In this document: piece by piece, positions 40,727-49,330 of the stretch
Numbering within the stretch: position 1 is the first letter of the stretch
Layout: the number at the start of each line of letters is the position of its first letter
Assembly: GCA_902806335.1 (NCBI GenBank)
Contig: CADCWG010000146.1
Location: 1 to 64,000 of the forward strand
Reading direction: 5' to 3'
DNA from: an uncultured Thermomicrobiales bacterium
GTDB taxonomy: Bacteria > Chloroflexota > Chloroflexia > Thermomicrobiales > UBA6265
Length of the DNA stretch: 64,000 nt
Position numbers and translations under genes: made by a program
Notes under the pieces: model-generated
What the model was told of the DNA's origin: nothing
The model's input: only the letters and a program-made list of their open reading frames with translations
Database searches by the model: none

Positions 40727-41578
40727 TCACGGCGTCGGGGGGGCCGGGGAGGCCGGGGGGGCCGCCGGGGTAGCGCCGGCCGCCACGGCGGCCGGCGCAC
40801 TCTCGACGAGCAGATCCAGGCCACCATCCGCGACCAGCCCGAGCACGACCAAGGCGTAGACGATGTCGGCCTCGAAGCCGGTGCGGTCCGGCTCCAGCAG
40901 CACCTCTCCGTCCGGCCCGAGGACCTCCAGGGCGTAGCTGCCCACCGGGAGTTCCCGTGGCGACGAGGCCGAGGGGTACGCGGCCTCGCCGAGCACCGTC
41001 TGATCGCCGCGCTCGACGATCTCGAGCTCGGCGACGTCCGGCGCGGCGTTCACGACCAGCACACGGGTCGTCTCCTCGAGGAGGGGAGAGAGATCGATCG
41101 GCACCACGGTGACGCCGATCGAATCGGTGCCGAAGACGCCGCTCACCAGCAGCAACGACGCCTCGCCCGCACGGAGGCGGAGGTCGGCCTCGGCGACGAC
41201 GGTCTCCGGGTCGCCCGCCGACGTGACCGTGACGGTCGCGGCGTCGCCGGCCGCGACGGCGAGGAAGTCGGACGTCGTTCCGTACTCCAACCTTGTCGCG
41301 GCCTCCACCGACGGCAAGACGACGTCCACGGCGCCGATCCCGAGGGCCGCGTGGACGATGTCGACGCAGGCGTCGCCGGGCGAGCCGACGCCGAGCACCT
41401 CCGAGCAGGGCCGGCCGCCGACCGGCGTCGCCTCCGGCGAGGCGGCGGGCGTGACACCCTGGGCCACGCCGCCGCGCGCGCTCGACAGGGCGACCAGGAG
41501 AGCGACCCCGGCCAGCAGCAGAATCACCGTCGGCACGGCGCCCGGGCTTGTCCACCGGCGGCATCCATCTCGTCTCAC
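40727..41578 (-). CDS. Secreted DUF4397-like protein with Cys pair
   Basis: 283 residues from the GTG at 41578, with GGGAGGTGG upstream; the frame is open further up to 41869 but reads as Arg-rich noise. Signal peptide about 1-40 (RRDGCRRW, then VPTVILLLAGVALLVALSSA). A GVTPAASPEATP linker follows. The motif PCSEVLGVGSPGDACVDIVH spans Cys58 and Cys71, shared with two neighbours. The halves are VDIVHAALGIGAVDVVLPS and RVLVVNAAPDVAELEIVERG. Ends in a Pro/Ala-rich tail. The fit to DUF4397 is weaker than for its neighbours (HAALGIGAVD rather than HASPDAPxVD), but the layout is the same. Confidence 0.8.
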   Translation of the reverse strand: MRRDGCRRWTSPGAVPTVILLLAGVALLVALSSARGGVAQGVTPAASPEATPVGGRPCSEVLGVGSPGDACVDIVHAALGIGAVDVVLPSVEAATRLEYGTTSDFLAVAAGDAATVTVTSAGDPETVVAEADLRLRAGEASLLLVSGVFGTDSIGVTVVPIDLSPLLEETTRVLVVNAAPDVAELEIVERGDQTVLGEAAYPSASSPRELPVGSYALEVLGPDGEVLLEPDRTGFEADIVYALVVLGLVADGGLDLLVESAPAAVAAGATPAAPPASPAPPTP

Positions 41579-42094
41579 GCCCACCTCCCAGAAACCGTGC
41601 TCGGTCCCGCCGCCCGTGACGCTCGTCGTCCTCCCGGTCGACCCTCCTGAATCGGGTCGGCCTCGCCATACCGGCACCTGGCCGCGACCGTTCGCTGCCC
41701 CACTCTGACGACGCGAATGCCGCACCCGTCTGGTGCGCCCCTCCGGCACCGACCTGATGGCGTCGAACGCCGCCCGTTCTGCTCCCCGCATGTGCCATCG
41801 GCCCTGGCGGTCGCTCGCGCCTGGCGCGGATCGGCCGCGCCGAACTCGGGCCAGCCCCAGACCCAGCACACCCCTCGACGAGGAACAGCAAGGCGGTGAC
41901 CGTCGATCCAGACTCGTCCTGGCAGGTGCCGAGCCAACTCATCGCTCGCCGAGCGCCGCATCTGGCCGGGGGTCACGGATCACCCGGCCGGCTCCCTGAC
42001 CCCATCCGCGGTCCGGCTCGATCCGCGCAGCACCCAGGCGCCGTCACCGTCAGGCGGGTCAGCGGTGACGAGAACCCCCCGATGCGGCCGCCAA
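41579..42094. other. Gap between two DUF4397 genes
   Basis: The whole gap runs 41579-42189 (611 nt) and includes the hairpin at 42095-42118. I see no other supported feature. Frames on both strands here are compositionally random. Confidence 0.45.
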
Positions 42095-42118
42095 CGGCGG
42101 CCCCGGATGGGGCCGCCG
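42095..42118 (-). terminator. Hairpin downstream of a DUF4397 gene
   Basis: CGGCGGCCCC at 42095-42104 and GGGGCCGCCG at 42109-42118 form a perfect 10-bp stem with loop GGAT, 72 nt past the stop of the 42190-43035 gene. No T-run follows, so termination is only likely. Confidence 0.4.
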
Positions 42119-42189
42119 CCGGGCGAGCAGCGACGACCACCGGACGCCCGTGTCCCGGAGCCGACGGCGACGGAGCGCCCGGCCGGTGC

Positions 42190-43035
42190 CTAGGCGGCGG
42201 GCGAGGCGACCGGAGACGCCGCCGGCGTGCCGCCGATGATCCCGCCCGCGACCGTCGCCTGGACCGAGATCACCATGATGTTCCCGACGTCGGCGACGGA
42301 CCCGGCCGCGTAGATCGTGACCGCCGTACCGGGGACGAGGGCGTCCACCGGGATCGGCAGGAGCGGGTTCGGGTCGCCGGCGGCGCGGATCTCGACGTCG
42401 ACCGGGGTCCCGGCCGGCGCCTCGACGTAGTCACTGGTGGTGCCGGCCGCGAGACCGGCGACGATCACCTGGCCGCCCGCGGCGATGTCGACCGCCGGCC
42501 CGTCGGTGACACCGTGGACGACCCGGATCCGCGCCGTCTCGCCGGGAAGCGGCGAGAGGTCGACCGTGTTGACCGCCGCGGTGATCGTCCCGGCGGCCAG
42601 CGACCCGATCGCCGCGACTTCGTACGCCACGCCCGCCTCGAGCGTTGTGCCGGGCAGGTCGAGCGCGACCGTCGTCGGATCACCGGCGGCCGTGACCCGG
42701 ACATCGTAGGTTCCGGCAGGGAGCGGCACGAAGCTCGAGGAGGTGCCGAACGCCAGGCTGCTCAGGGCGGCGGTGCCGTCCACGAGAACGTCGACATTCG
42801 GCGCGTCGAACGACGCGTGGACGACGTTGACACACGCCACCGACGCGTCACCGATGCCGAGGACCTCGCCGCACGACTGACCGGCGACGGGCGACGCGAC
42901 GGGCGACGCGGCGGGCGTGCCGTCCTGTGCCCCCGCCGATCGCGTCCAGGTCCCGACGACGAGCATCGCGAACAGGATCACCGCGCTGATCGCCCCGAGC
43001 GGGACCGAGCCAAACCGACGCTTTCCGACTTGCAT
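42190..43035 (-). CDS. Secreted DUF4397 protein with Cys pair
   Basis: 281 residues from the ATG at 43035, 6 nt after GAGGAGGAAC. Signal peptide about 1-37 (QVGKRRFGS, then LGAISAVILFAMLVVGTW, cleavage near SAGA). The mature N-terminus is a GTPAASPVASPVAG linker. SCGEVLGIGDASVACVNVVH holds Cys55 and Cys68. The two DUF4397 halves start VNVVHASFDAPNVDVLVDG and ARIRVVHGVTDGPAVDIAAG. The last residues are GTPAASPVASPAA, the same low-complexity motif as the mature N-terminus. No sorting signal is visible, so it is probably released or held by the envelope. Confidence 0.9.
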   Translation of the reverse strand: MQVGKRRFGSVPLGAISAVILFAMLVVGTWTRSAGAQDGTPAASPVASPVAGQSCGEVLGIGDASVACVNVVHASFDAPNVDVLVDGTAALSSLAFGTSSSFVPLPAGTYDVRVTAAGDPTTVALDLPGTTLEAGVAYEVAAIGSLAAGTITAAVNTVDLSPLPGETARIRVVHGVTDGPAVDIAAGGQVIVAGLAAGTTSDYVEAPAGTPVDVEIRAAGDPNPLLPIPVDALVPGTAVTIYAAGSVADVGNIMVISVQATVAGGIIGGTPAASPVASPAA

Positions 43036-43346
43036 CCGCTGTTCCTCCTCGACGAGCGTTGCCCCATGGCAGGGGGACGGGACGACCGCGCCGCGTCGCT
43101 CCCGCAGCGCGCCGCGCGGGGATCGGATCATCGTGCCGGGGAGTGCCCCACCGCCGATGCTCGCGAGACCGCGCAAGGAAGGGGCATCCACCTGGTTATC
43201 CGAGTGCGGCGCGTTGCCCTTGCAGTAGCAAATCCTCGGCCAGAATCGCGAGCGTCGGTCGCCGGTGCCGCCGTGGGTGCGCGGCCATCAACCGTCGCCG
43301 TGGGGAACGGCGGCGGGCGGACCTGGGGCCGCAGGCCGAGCCCTGC

Positions 43347-44153
43347 TCACCGTTCGACGGGCGCCTGAACGCGTTGGACGAGCCGAGGGAGCAGCGACCG
43401 CGGCAGGAGGCGGGACGCCTGGACCAGGGCACGATTGGCGACCCCGGGGATCACCACCGCCTGCCCTCGGGCCATCCCGCGGTAGCCGGCCTCGGCGACG
43501 GCGGCGGGCTCCATGAGGCCGCCCCGCATCAGACCGGAACTCTCCATCGCCGCCCGAGTCTGGAACCCGGTCCGGGTCAGGCCCGGACAGAGCGCGGTCA
43601 CCGTGACCCCGGTCCCGCGCGTCTCCTCGGCCAGCGCCTGCGAGACGCTGAGCACATACGCCTTGCTCGCGTAGTAGACGGCCATCAGGGGCCCGGGCAC
43701 GAACGCCGCGGTCGAGGCCATGTTGAGCACCTTGCCGTGCCCGCGGGCGACCATGCCGGGCAGCACCAGCCGGGTGAGGTGGGTGAGGGCGACGACGTTG
43801 ACCTGGAGCAGGTCGAGGACCGTCGCGAGGTCGGCATCGACGAACGGCCCATAGCTCGCGAAGCCGGCGTTGTTGACGAGCGCGTCGACCTCCAGGCCGG
43901 CCGCCTCCACGGCAGCGAGGACCGCCCTCGGGCCGGCGGGATCGGCGAGATCCGCGCGGACGGGCAGCGAAGCCGCGCCGTGGTCCCGCGCGATCGCGTC
44001 GCCGAGCACCCGCAGACGGTCCCCGTCCCGGGCGACCAGGACCAGGTCGTAGCCTTCCCGCGCGAGGACCATGCTCAGCTCACGCCCGATGCCGCCCGAC
44101 GCCCCGGTGACCAGCGCCACGGGCCGGCGACTCTCGTCCAATGCGCGCCGCAT
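43347..44153 (-). CDS. Short-chain dehydrogenase/reductase (SDR)
   Basis: 268 residues from the ATG at 44153, with GGGAG upstream. The cofactor motif TGASGGIG is at 16-23, NNAG at 94-97, the catalytic Ser147 in NMASTAAF, and YxxxK as Tyr160/Lys164 in AVYYASKAY. The basic residue after the second strand (VLVARDGDRL) fits NADP(H). The layout, including PGLTRTGF and a C-terminal HxxxLxxRLVQRV-like hydrophobic helix region, resembles SDRs annotated as DltE- or oxidoreductase-type. The substrate is unknown. It lies between two DUF4397 genes on the same strand with hairpins on its 5' side, so it is probably transcribed independently of the upstream gene. Confidence 0.93.
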   Translation of the reverse strand: MRRALDESRRPVALVTGASGGIGRELSMVLAREGYDLVLVARDGDRLRVLGDAIARDHGAASLPVRADLADPAGPRAVLAAVEAAGLEVDALVNNAGFASYGPFVDADLATVLDLLQVNVVALTHLTRLVLPGMVARGHGKVLNMASTAAFVPGPLMAVYYASKAYVLSVSQALAEETRGTGVTVTALCPGLTRTGFQTRAAMESSGLMRGGLMEPAAVAEAGYRGMARGQAVVIPGVANRALVQASRLLPRSLLPRLVQRVQAPVER

Positions 44154-44180
44154 TGGACCGCTCCCTTCGATACCGAGCGA

Positions 44181-44245
44181 GCCCGATCCGACGATGGGAT
44201 CGGGCAAGACGACGGCGGCGCCCCGGGGTCCGGGGCGCCGCCGTC
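44181..44245 (-). terminator. Tandem hairpins between a DUF4397 gene and the SDR gene
   Basis: Two adjacent hairpins. GACGGCGGCGCCCCGG (44211-44226) pairs with 44230-44245 (16-bp stem). GCCCGATCC (44181-44189) pairs with GGATCGGGC (44197-44205). They lie 52 nt past the stop of the 44298-45833 gene on the minus strand, so they most likely terminate it. T-runs are absent. Confidence 0.5.
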
Positions 44246-44297
44246 CTGTCGGACATTTTCAATCAGGCGCCGGAGATGCGCCGTCTGTCGGGGGCGT

Positions 44298-45833
44298 CTA
44301 TCCGGCCGGCACGGCCGTCGGGGTCGGCGGCGCGGCGGGGGTGCCGACCCCGGCCTCTTGGGTGACCTCGGCCGCTTCCGGCCCCTCCAGGTCCGGTGTG
44401 GCCTCGGGGGTCGCCGGGCCGACCGCGCCGGGCGAGCCGGCGGCCGGGGCGGAGACCTCGAGCAGCGACACGGAGGCGAGCTCCTCGCTATCGCCGACGG
44501 CGAACAGGTCGTAGACCATGCCGGCCTGGAGCGCGATCCCCGCCGCCCGGAGCTCGGCGGCTTCCTCCCCAGCGGCGCGGACCTCCAGGTCGTAGCTGAC
44601 GGCGTCGAGCTCCCGGTAGTCGCCGGCGTCCCCGAAGCCGAGGCCACCGAAGAGAACCTCGCCGCCGGTGAGCGCGACATCGATGTCGTCCGCGTTCGGC
44701 GCCAGGTGGATCACCCGCACGCGCGCCTGGTTCTCGGGCAGCGGGCCGAGGTCGACCTCGAACGTCGAGAGCTCGATCTCGTCGGGGACGTTGGAGGCCA
44801 CCAACTCGTAGGCCTTCCCGGCCTCGACCTCGACCGTCGCCTCAACGAGGGGATCGGCGGCGGGGTCGGCGCCGGTGGAGACGACGCGGATCTGCCGCTC
44901 GCCCTCGGGCAGGGCGACGTACTCGGTGAAGGCCCCGAAGGCGAGCCCGGCGACGGCCGGTTCGGTGGCGTCACCGACGTAGACGTCGACGTCCGGTCCA
45001 CCGGGGCTGGCGTGGACGACCCGAATGCAGCCGTCGCCCGTGCCGCCGACACCGAGCACGTCGGTGCAGGGCTGGCCGACCGGGGTGTTGAGGATCAGGA
45101 GCTGGAGCGTCTGGTTCGACGCCTGGCCGATGATCAGGATGTCGTAGACGAAGCCGGGCTCAACCTGCTGGCCCGGGGCGGTGGTGACCACCGTCTCCTC
45201 ACCGGACGGCCGGACCTCGAGGTCGTACGGGCCGGACGGGAGGGCGGTGTAGTCGCCCGCGTCGGGGAATTCGAGGCCCTCGAACAGGAGCTCCTGGGAG
45301 CCGGTCTGGGCGACGTCGATCTCACCGGCGTCCGGCGAGAGGTGAACGACGCGGACCCGGGCGGTGCCGGGCTCCTCGATCGCCTCGGTGTCGACGTCGA
45401 GGACCCGGCCCTCGATGTCGTTGAGCAGGCCCTGGGCGACGATCTCGTAGAAGCCGCCGTCGTCGAACCCTTGCTCGACCTCGAACAGGGCCGCGTCCGG
45501 CTGCTGGCCGCTGGAGACGACCTGGATCTGCCGGTCACCCGACGGGATCGCGGTGTAGGCGGTGATCGAGCCGAAGGTGAACTGGCCGCCGCTGACTACG
45601 GCCTCGCCGTCGACGTAGACGTCGAGGGCGGGCGCGTCCGGCGAGGCGTTCACGAACCGGACGAGGGCCTGCCCTTCCTCCTGGGCCTCGACCACGGCCG
45701 GTCGGAGCAGCGCCGGCCCGGCGGCCGCCGCGACGAGGGCGAGGACGACGAGGACGCCCGCTCCCATCGCCGCCAGCCCGCGTCGCGCCCCGCGCTCGGT
45801 CCCGACCACGACACGCCCGTTTCTGGTACTCAC
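44298..45833 (-). CDS. Secreted protein with two DUF4397 domains
   Basis: 511 residues from the GTG at 45833. Signal peptide about 1-50 (RNGRVVVGTERGARR, then MGAGVLVVLALVAAAAGP, ending VVEAQ). Four half-repeats are visible: VRFVNASPDAPALDVYVDG at 58-76, VRVVHLSPDAGEIDVA at 160-175, IRVVHASPGGPDVDVYVG at 270-287 and VRVIHLAPNADDIDVA at 372-387, that is two DUF4397 domains. The Cys pair motif PCTDVLGVGGTGDGC is at 255-269 (Cys256, Cys269) at the join of the two. The tail (465-511) is Pro/Ala/Glu/Thr-rich. No LPXTG is present. It is the largest member of the four-gene island and has the same signal and linker style as the others, so it arose by duplication. Confidence 0.92.
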   Translation of the reverse strand: MSTRNGRVVVGTERGARRGLAAMGAGVLVVLALVAAAAGPALLRPAVVEAQEEGQALVRFVNASPDAPALDVYVDGEAVVSGGQFTFGSITAYTAIPSGDRQIQVVSSGQQPDAALFEVEQGFDDGGFYEIVAQGLLNDIEGRVLDVDTEAIEEPGTARVRVVHLSPDAGEIDVAQTGSQELLFEGLEFPDAGDYTALPSGPYDLEVRPSGEETVVTTAPGQQVEPGFVYDILIIGQASNQTLQLLILNTPVGQPCTDVLGVGGTGDGCIRVVHASPGGPDVDVYVGDATEPAVAGLAFGAFTEYVALPEGERQIRVVSTGADPAADPLVEATVEVEAGKAYELVASNVPDEIELSTFEVDLGPLPENQARVRVIHLAPNADDIDVALTGGEVLFGGLGFGDAGDYRELDAVSYDLEVRAAGEEAAELRAAGIALQAGMVYDLFAVGDSEELASVSLLEVSAPAAGSPGAVGPATPEATPDLEGPEAAEVTQEAGVGTPAAPPTPTAVPAG

Positions 45834-46247
45834 CCTTGCTTCCCCCCATGGCGACCGAGCCCAACCCGGTCGCCCCGGCTCGCGGTCGAACACCGCGCGC
45901 GGTCCCCATTGTCCCGCGACCAAGTCGTCGGCCCGTCACCGCGAGCGCGGCATCCGGGTCCTCTCAGCGCGCCCGGCATCGCCGACCGGGCCTCTGTGGA
46001 ACGGTCGCCCACGGTGCACGATGCATTCCACCGGCGCCTCCGGCCGCCCGCTCCCATCTCGGCCATGGTCGCAGCGGCAGCCGGGAACACGGGCCGGAGA
46101 CGAACCGGCCGCCGTTGGCGTGTCGACGGGGGGCTCACACCCGGTCCGTGATCGCTCCCGCCGCTGGGGTGGCCGCCGGACAAACTCGGGATCGCGGAGA
46201 TCTCCGGGGGTTCCGTGGGCGGCGAGCGGTCGGCGCCTGGCCCCGCG
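45834..46247. other. Gap without recognised features
   Basis: 414 nt between the GTG of the two-domain DUF4397 gene and the stop of the GNAT gene. There is no clear terminator or RNA. A weak resemblance to the dispersed-repeat core (GACGAACCGGCCGCC near 46097-46111) is too degenerate to call. Confidence 0.4.
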
Positions 46248-46889
46248 TCAGCCGTCGCTCGGGACACCTGGGTGACCGTCGGAGGACGGGTCGGGGCGGT
46301 CGAGGGTCATCTCGACAACGTGGAGCTCGAACCGCTGCCTTCCCACCAGTTCGGTGTGCTCCCCGACCACCCGGAATCCGACGCGACGGTAGGCGGCGAG
46401 TGCTCGCTCGTTGTGGCGGAACACCTCGAGCCGGATCTGGCGCAGGCTGAGCCGGGAGAACGCCTCGTCCGCGACCAGGCGGGTCGCCTCGGTCCCGAAG
46501 CCGCGGCCCCAGCGGTCCTTCTCGCCGATCACGATCCGGAAGAGGGCGGACCCGCTCTCGGCGACGATGTCGGTGAGGGCGGTCGTGCCGACGAGACCGT
46601 CGTCGGCCACCTCGTGGATCGCCCAGCAGAGACCGCGCGCGGAGAGGGGCAGGATGATGGTGTCGAAGTAGCCCCGGGACTGGATCGAGGTCAGCGGTTC
46701 CTGGTCGTGGCGGAGGAGACGAGCGATCTCGGGGTCGGCGTACCAGCGCTGGAAGGCGGCCCGGTTCGCCGGGACGTGCCGCCGGAGCGCCACCCTGCGT
46801 CCCGCGCGGACGAGCTCACCGACCGGCGACGGCACCGGGGCCGCGCCGTCCGGTCCGGGGTGGGCGTCGAGGCTCGGCGGCCGATTCAC
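46248..46889 (-). CDS. GNAT family N-acetyltransferase
   Basis: 213 residues from the GTG at 46889, with GAGGAGGAG upstream. The acetyl-CoA loop DRWGRGFGTEA is at 125-135, followed by ADEAFSRLSLRQIRLEVFRH and NERALAAYRRVGFRVVGEH, the classic last GNAT element. The N-terminal 35 residues are variable. It is a RimJ/RimL-like acetyltransferase; substrate unknown. It sits between the DUF4397 island and the zinc-ribbon gene on the same strand but with gaps of several hundred nt. Confidence 0.9.
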   Translation of the reverse strand: MNRPPSLDAHPGPDGAAPVPSPVGELVRAGRRVALRRHVPANRAAFQRWYADPEIARLLRHDQEPLTSIQSRGYFDTIILPLSARGLCWAIHEVADDGLVGTTALTDIVAESGSALFRIVIGEKDRWGRGFGTEATRLVADEAFSRLSLRQIRLEVFRHNERALAAYRRVGFRVVGEHTELVGRQRFELHVVEMTLDRPDPSSDGHPGVPSDG

Positions 46890-47079
46890 CGATGCTCCTC
46901 CTCGACGCCCGCAACCGTCAGCCAGCACCGGGGCACGTATCCGAGCACCGAGTATAGCCGTGGGGCGCGCGCGGGTTGGTCCGGCCGTCACCGCGGCGGT
47001 GCGCCACCGCGTCTCCGCGCTGGCTCCCCCGCCATCGCGAGTGACGCGCGACCCGGGGGCGGCCGACGGCACCACGGCG

Positions 47080-47125
47080 AAAACGGCGAGGGGGACGGTC
47101 GGAGTGATCCGACCGTCCCCCTCGC
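47080..47125 (-). terminator. Intrinsic terminator of the zinc-ribbon gene
   Basis: GCGAGGGGGACGGTCGGA (47086-47103) pairs perfectly with 47108-47125 around the loop GTGA. On the minus strand the stem is followed by CGTTTTCG. It lies 35 nt past the stop of the gene at 47161. Confidence 0.75.
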
Positions 47126-47160
47126 TTGTTCACCCTTATGGAGAAGGGCGACCGTGGGTC

Positions 47161-47619
47161 CTAGTAGCTGCCGTACCGCGGGGTCGCGGCGCGCTTCTCC
47201 TGGAAGCACTCCCGGCAGTAGACCGGCTTGTCGGTCCGCGGCTGGAAGGGGACCTCGGTCTCCTTGCCACAGGACGAGCAGACGGCCGGGTACATCTGGC
47301 GCGGGCCGGACGAGTAGCCGCCGCCGCCACCGCCGCTGTAGCCACCGCCGGAGGAGTAGCCCCCGCCGCCGCCGCTGTAACCGCCCCCGCCGCCGGAGGA
47401 GTAGCTGCCGCCGCCGCTGTAACCGCCGGCGCCGCCCGAGGAGTACCCGGATCCGCCGCTATCGTAGCCCGAGGCCGAGCGCTGCGCCTTGCGCGTGGCG
47501 CGGCAGCTCTGGCAGCGCTGGGGCTCAGAGAACCCGCGCTCCTGGTAAAACGCCTGCTCGCCGGCCGTAAACGTGAACGCCTGGCCGCAATCGCGACAGG
47601 TCAGCGTTCGATCACTCAT
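47161..47619 (-). CDS. Double zinc-ribbon protein with Gly/Ser/Tyr-rich centre
   Basis: 152 residues from the ATG at 47619. Residues 6-44 form a zf-trcl type ribbon: CRDCGQAFTFTAGEQAFYQE with Cys8 and Cys11, then CQSCR with Cys36 and Cys39. Residues 50-106 are a low-complexity run of GGYSSGG/GGGGYS units. Residues 112-145 are a second ribbon: VCSSCGKETEVPFQPRTDKP and VYCRECFQEKR, with Cys114, Cys117, Cys135 and Cys138. The second motif is common in Chloroflexota small proteins (CxxC...vPF.p...pvyCreCf). Such Gly/Tyr-rich linkers may phase-separate or bind RNA. The role is unknown. A promoter and an intrinsic terminator flank it, so it is a single-gene unit. Confidence 0.85.
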   Translation of the reverse strand: MSDRTLTCRDCGQAFTFTAGEQAFYQERGFSEPQRCQSCRATRKAQRSASGYDSGGSGYSSGGAGGYSGGGSYSSGGGGGYSGGGGGYSSGGGYSGGGGGGYSSGPRQMYPAVCSSCGKETEVPFQPRTDKPVYCRECFQEKRAATPRYGSY

Positions 47620-47777
47620 TCCGCCTGGATCTCCTCGTCGTGGTGCTCCACGACACGGCACACGAAGAACTGATACATCCGGACGATTCCGTCGGAACGG
47701 GACCTTGGGGAGCGCCGACATACTGGGGAAGCGGGGCCCGGCGGACACGTGCGCGTGGGAAACGTCTTCGGAACCCA

Positions 47778-47804
47778 AGTATAGCACGGCCGCCAGATGG
47801 TCAA
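47778..47804 (-). promoter_or_regulatory. Promoter of the zinc-ribbon gene
   Basis: Minus strand: TTGACC (GGTCAA at 47799-47804), a 15-nt spacer and TATACT (AGTATA at 47778-47783), in an AT-rich patch otherwise rare here. The spacer is shorter than ideal, but both boxes are near consensus. The leader to the ATG would be about 150 nt. Confidence 0.5.
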
Positions 47805-47960
47805 CCGGATGTTAACACCCGAAATCTAGGCGTACTTTCGCCTCTCGAGCGGGCGCGGCGACGACGCCGGGGGCGTCGCGCCGTTGTCTGCGGCGGCGGG
47901 GTCGCGCACCGCATCCGCGCGCGCCAGACCGCGACGGGCACCGGGACCTGCCGGGGCCTG

Positions 47961-47969
47961 TGCTAGGAT
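47961..47969 (+). promoter_or_regulatory. Extended -10 of the sucCD operon
   Basis: TGC-TAGGAT at 47961-47969 is an extended -10. It lies about 107 nt ahead of the sucC start and there is no clear -35. The remaining DNA in the 47620-48075 gap holds nothing else recognisable. Confidence 0.35.
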
Positions 47970-48075
47970 GCCGCCGCCCTGACGGGGTGCGCTCCCCGTC
48001 CCGCCCGGCGAGATCGGCGTCCCCCCGGCCGGGCGGCCTCAGCCCGCCGGCGGCGCCAAGGAGCAGCCCCGGTCG

Positions 48076-49212
48076 ATGAACGTTCACGAGTACCAGGCCG
48101 CCGAGGTCCTGGCCGCCCACGGCATCCCCGTCAACGCCGGCCAGGTCGCCACCACCCCTGACGAGGCGGAGCGGATCGCCCGCGATCTCGGCAGTGGGGT
48201 CGTCGCCATCAAGGCCCAGGTCCACACCGGCGGCCGCGGCAAGGCCGGCGGGATCAAGCTGGCCCGCTCGCCCCAGGAAGCGCGGGACGCCGCCGCGGCG
48301 ATCCTGGGCATGGACATCCGCGGCCACACCGTCCGCAAGGTGCTGGTCGTCCCCGGGGCCGACATCGCCCAGGAGTTCTACCTGGGAGTGGTCCTCGACC
48401 GGCCGAACCGGCGAACGTTGGTGATGGCCAGCGGCGAGGGCGGCGTCGACATCGAAGAGGTCGCCCGGGAGCGCCCGGAGCGGATCCACCGCCAGCTGGC
48501 CGACCCGGTCCTGGGCCTCCACGCCTACCAGGCGCGTCAGCTCGGGTTCGCGCTGGGACTGCCCGCCGACAAGGTCAACGGCTTCGCCGCCATCGCCCAG
48601 CGCCTCTACGCGACCTACGCCGCGGAGGACGCCAGCCTCGCGGAGATCAACCCGCTGGTGCTCACCGGCGCGGGCGACTGGCTGGCGCTCGACGCGAAGA
48701 TGAGCTTCGACGACAACGCGCTCTTCCGGCACCCGTCGATCGAGGCGCTTCGCGACCCCGACGAGGAGAACGCCACGGAGCTCGAGGCGCGGCGCGGGGG
48801 GATCTCGTTCGTCAAGCTCGACGGCGACATCGGCTGCATCGTCAACGGCGCCGGCCTGGCGATGGCGACGATGGACGCGGTCAAGCTCCACGGCGGCGAG
48901 CCGGCCAACTTCCTCGACGTCGGCGGCGGCGCCAGCGCCGACCAGGTCGCCCGGGCGTTCGGCCTCGTCACCGCCGACCCGGCCGTGCGCGCGATCCTGA
49001 TCAACATCTTCGGCGGGATCACCCGTGGCGACGTGGTCGCCCAGGGCATCCGCGAGGCGCTCGGCCGGGTCAACGTCGCGGTCCCGATCGTGGTCCGTCT
49101 CTCGGGCACCAACGCGGAGGAGGGTCGCCGCCTCCTCGCCGAGGCCGGCCTGACTGCCGTCGACACCATGGATGAGGCGGCGGCGCAGGTGGTCCGGAGC
49201 GCCGTCGCCTGA
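48076..49212 (+). CDS. sucC: Succinyl-CoA synthetase (ADP-forming) beta subunit
   Basis: 378 residues, full length. [19 protein letters not shown] opens the ATP-grasp domain; [20 protein letters not shown] carries the ATP-binding loop; NPLVLT and [19 protein letters not shown] are the family signature, and [18 protein letters not shown] begins the CoA-ligase-like C-terminal domain with [19 protein letters not shown]. The subunit binds succinate and nucleotide in the TCA cycle step from succinyl-CoA to succinate, making ATP or GTP. The ATG has AAGGAGC upstream, and sucD follows in the same direction after 118 nt. Confidence 0.97.
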   Translation: MNVHEYQAAEVLAAHGIPVNAGQVATTPDEAERIARDLGSGVVAIKAQVHTGGRGKAGGIKLARSPQEARDAAAAILGMDIRGHTVRKVLVVPGADIAQEFYLGVVLDRPNRRTLVMASGEGGVDIEEVARERPERIHRQLADPVLGLHAYQARQLGFALGLPADKVNGFAAIAQRLYATYAAEDASLAEINPLVLTGAGDWLALDAKMSFDDNALFRHPSIEALRDPDEENATELEARRGGISFVKLDGDIGCIVNGAGLAMATMDAVKLHGGEPANFLDVGGGASADQVARAFGLVTADPAVRAILINIFGGITRGDVVAQGIREALGRVNVAVPIVVRLSGTNAEEGRRLLAEAGLTAVDTMDEAAAQVVRSAVA

Positions 49213-49330
49213 GCATGCCGATCGCCGCCTCGCCTGATCTGGGCGCCCCGCCGATGGCCGGCACCCAACCTCTCCCGCCCGGCGCGTGCCCGCGGCGACG
49301 ACCCGCAACCCTCAGCACGGGGAGACTGTC

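Noticed and set aside
39762-45833. DUF4397 proteins as sortase substrates
   Set aside because: No LPXTG-like motif, C-terminal hydrophobic tail or basic end exists in any of the four.
43059-46151. A 1030-codon plus-strand frame across the DUF4397 island
   Set aside because: It is antisense to clearly coding, signal-peptide-bearing genes. Its Arg/Asp/Gly/Val-rich composition is what the complement of GC-rich codons gives, and no domain is seen.
47310-47465. Regular short repeats that could look like a CRISPR or tandem repeat array
   Set aside because: They are in-frame codons for the GGYSSGG linker of the zinc-ribbon protein, with no spacer structure.
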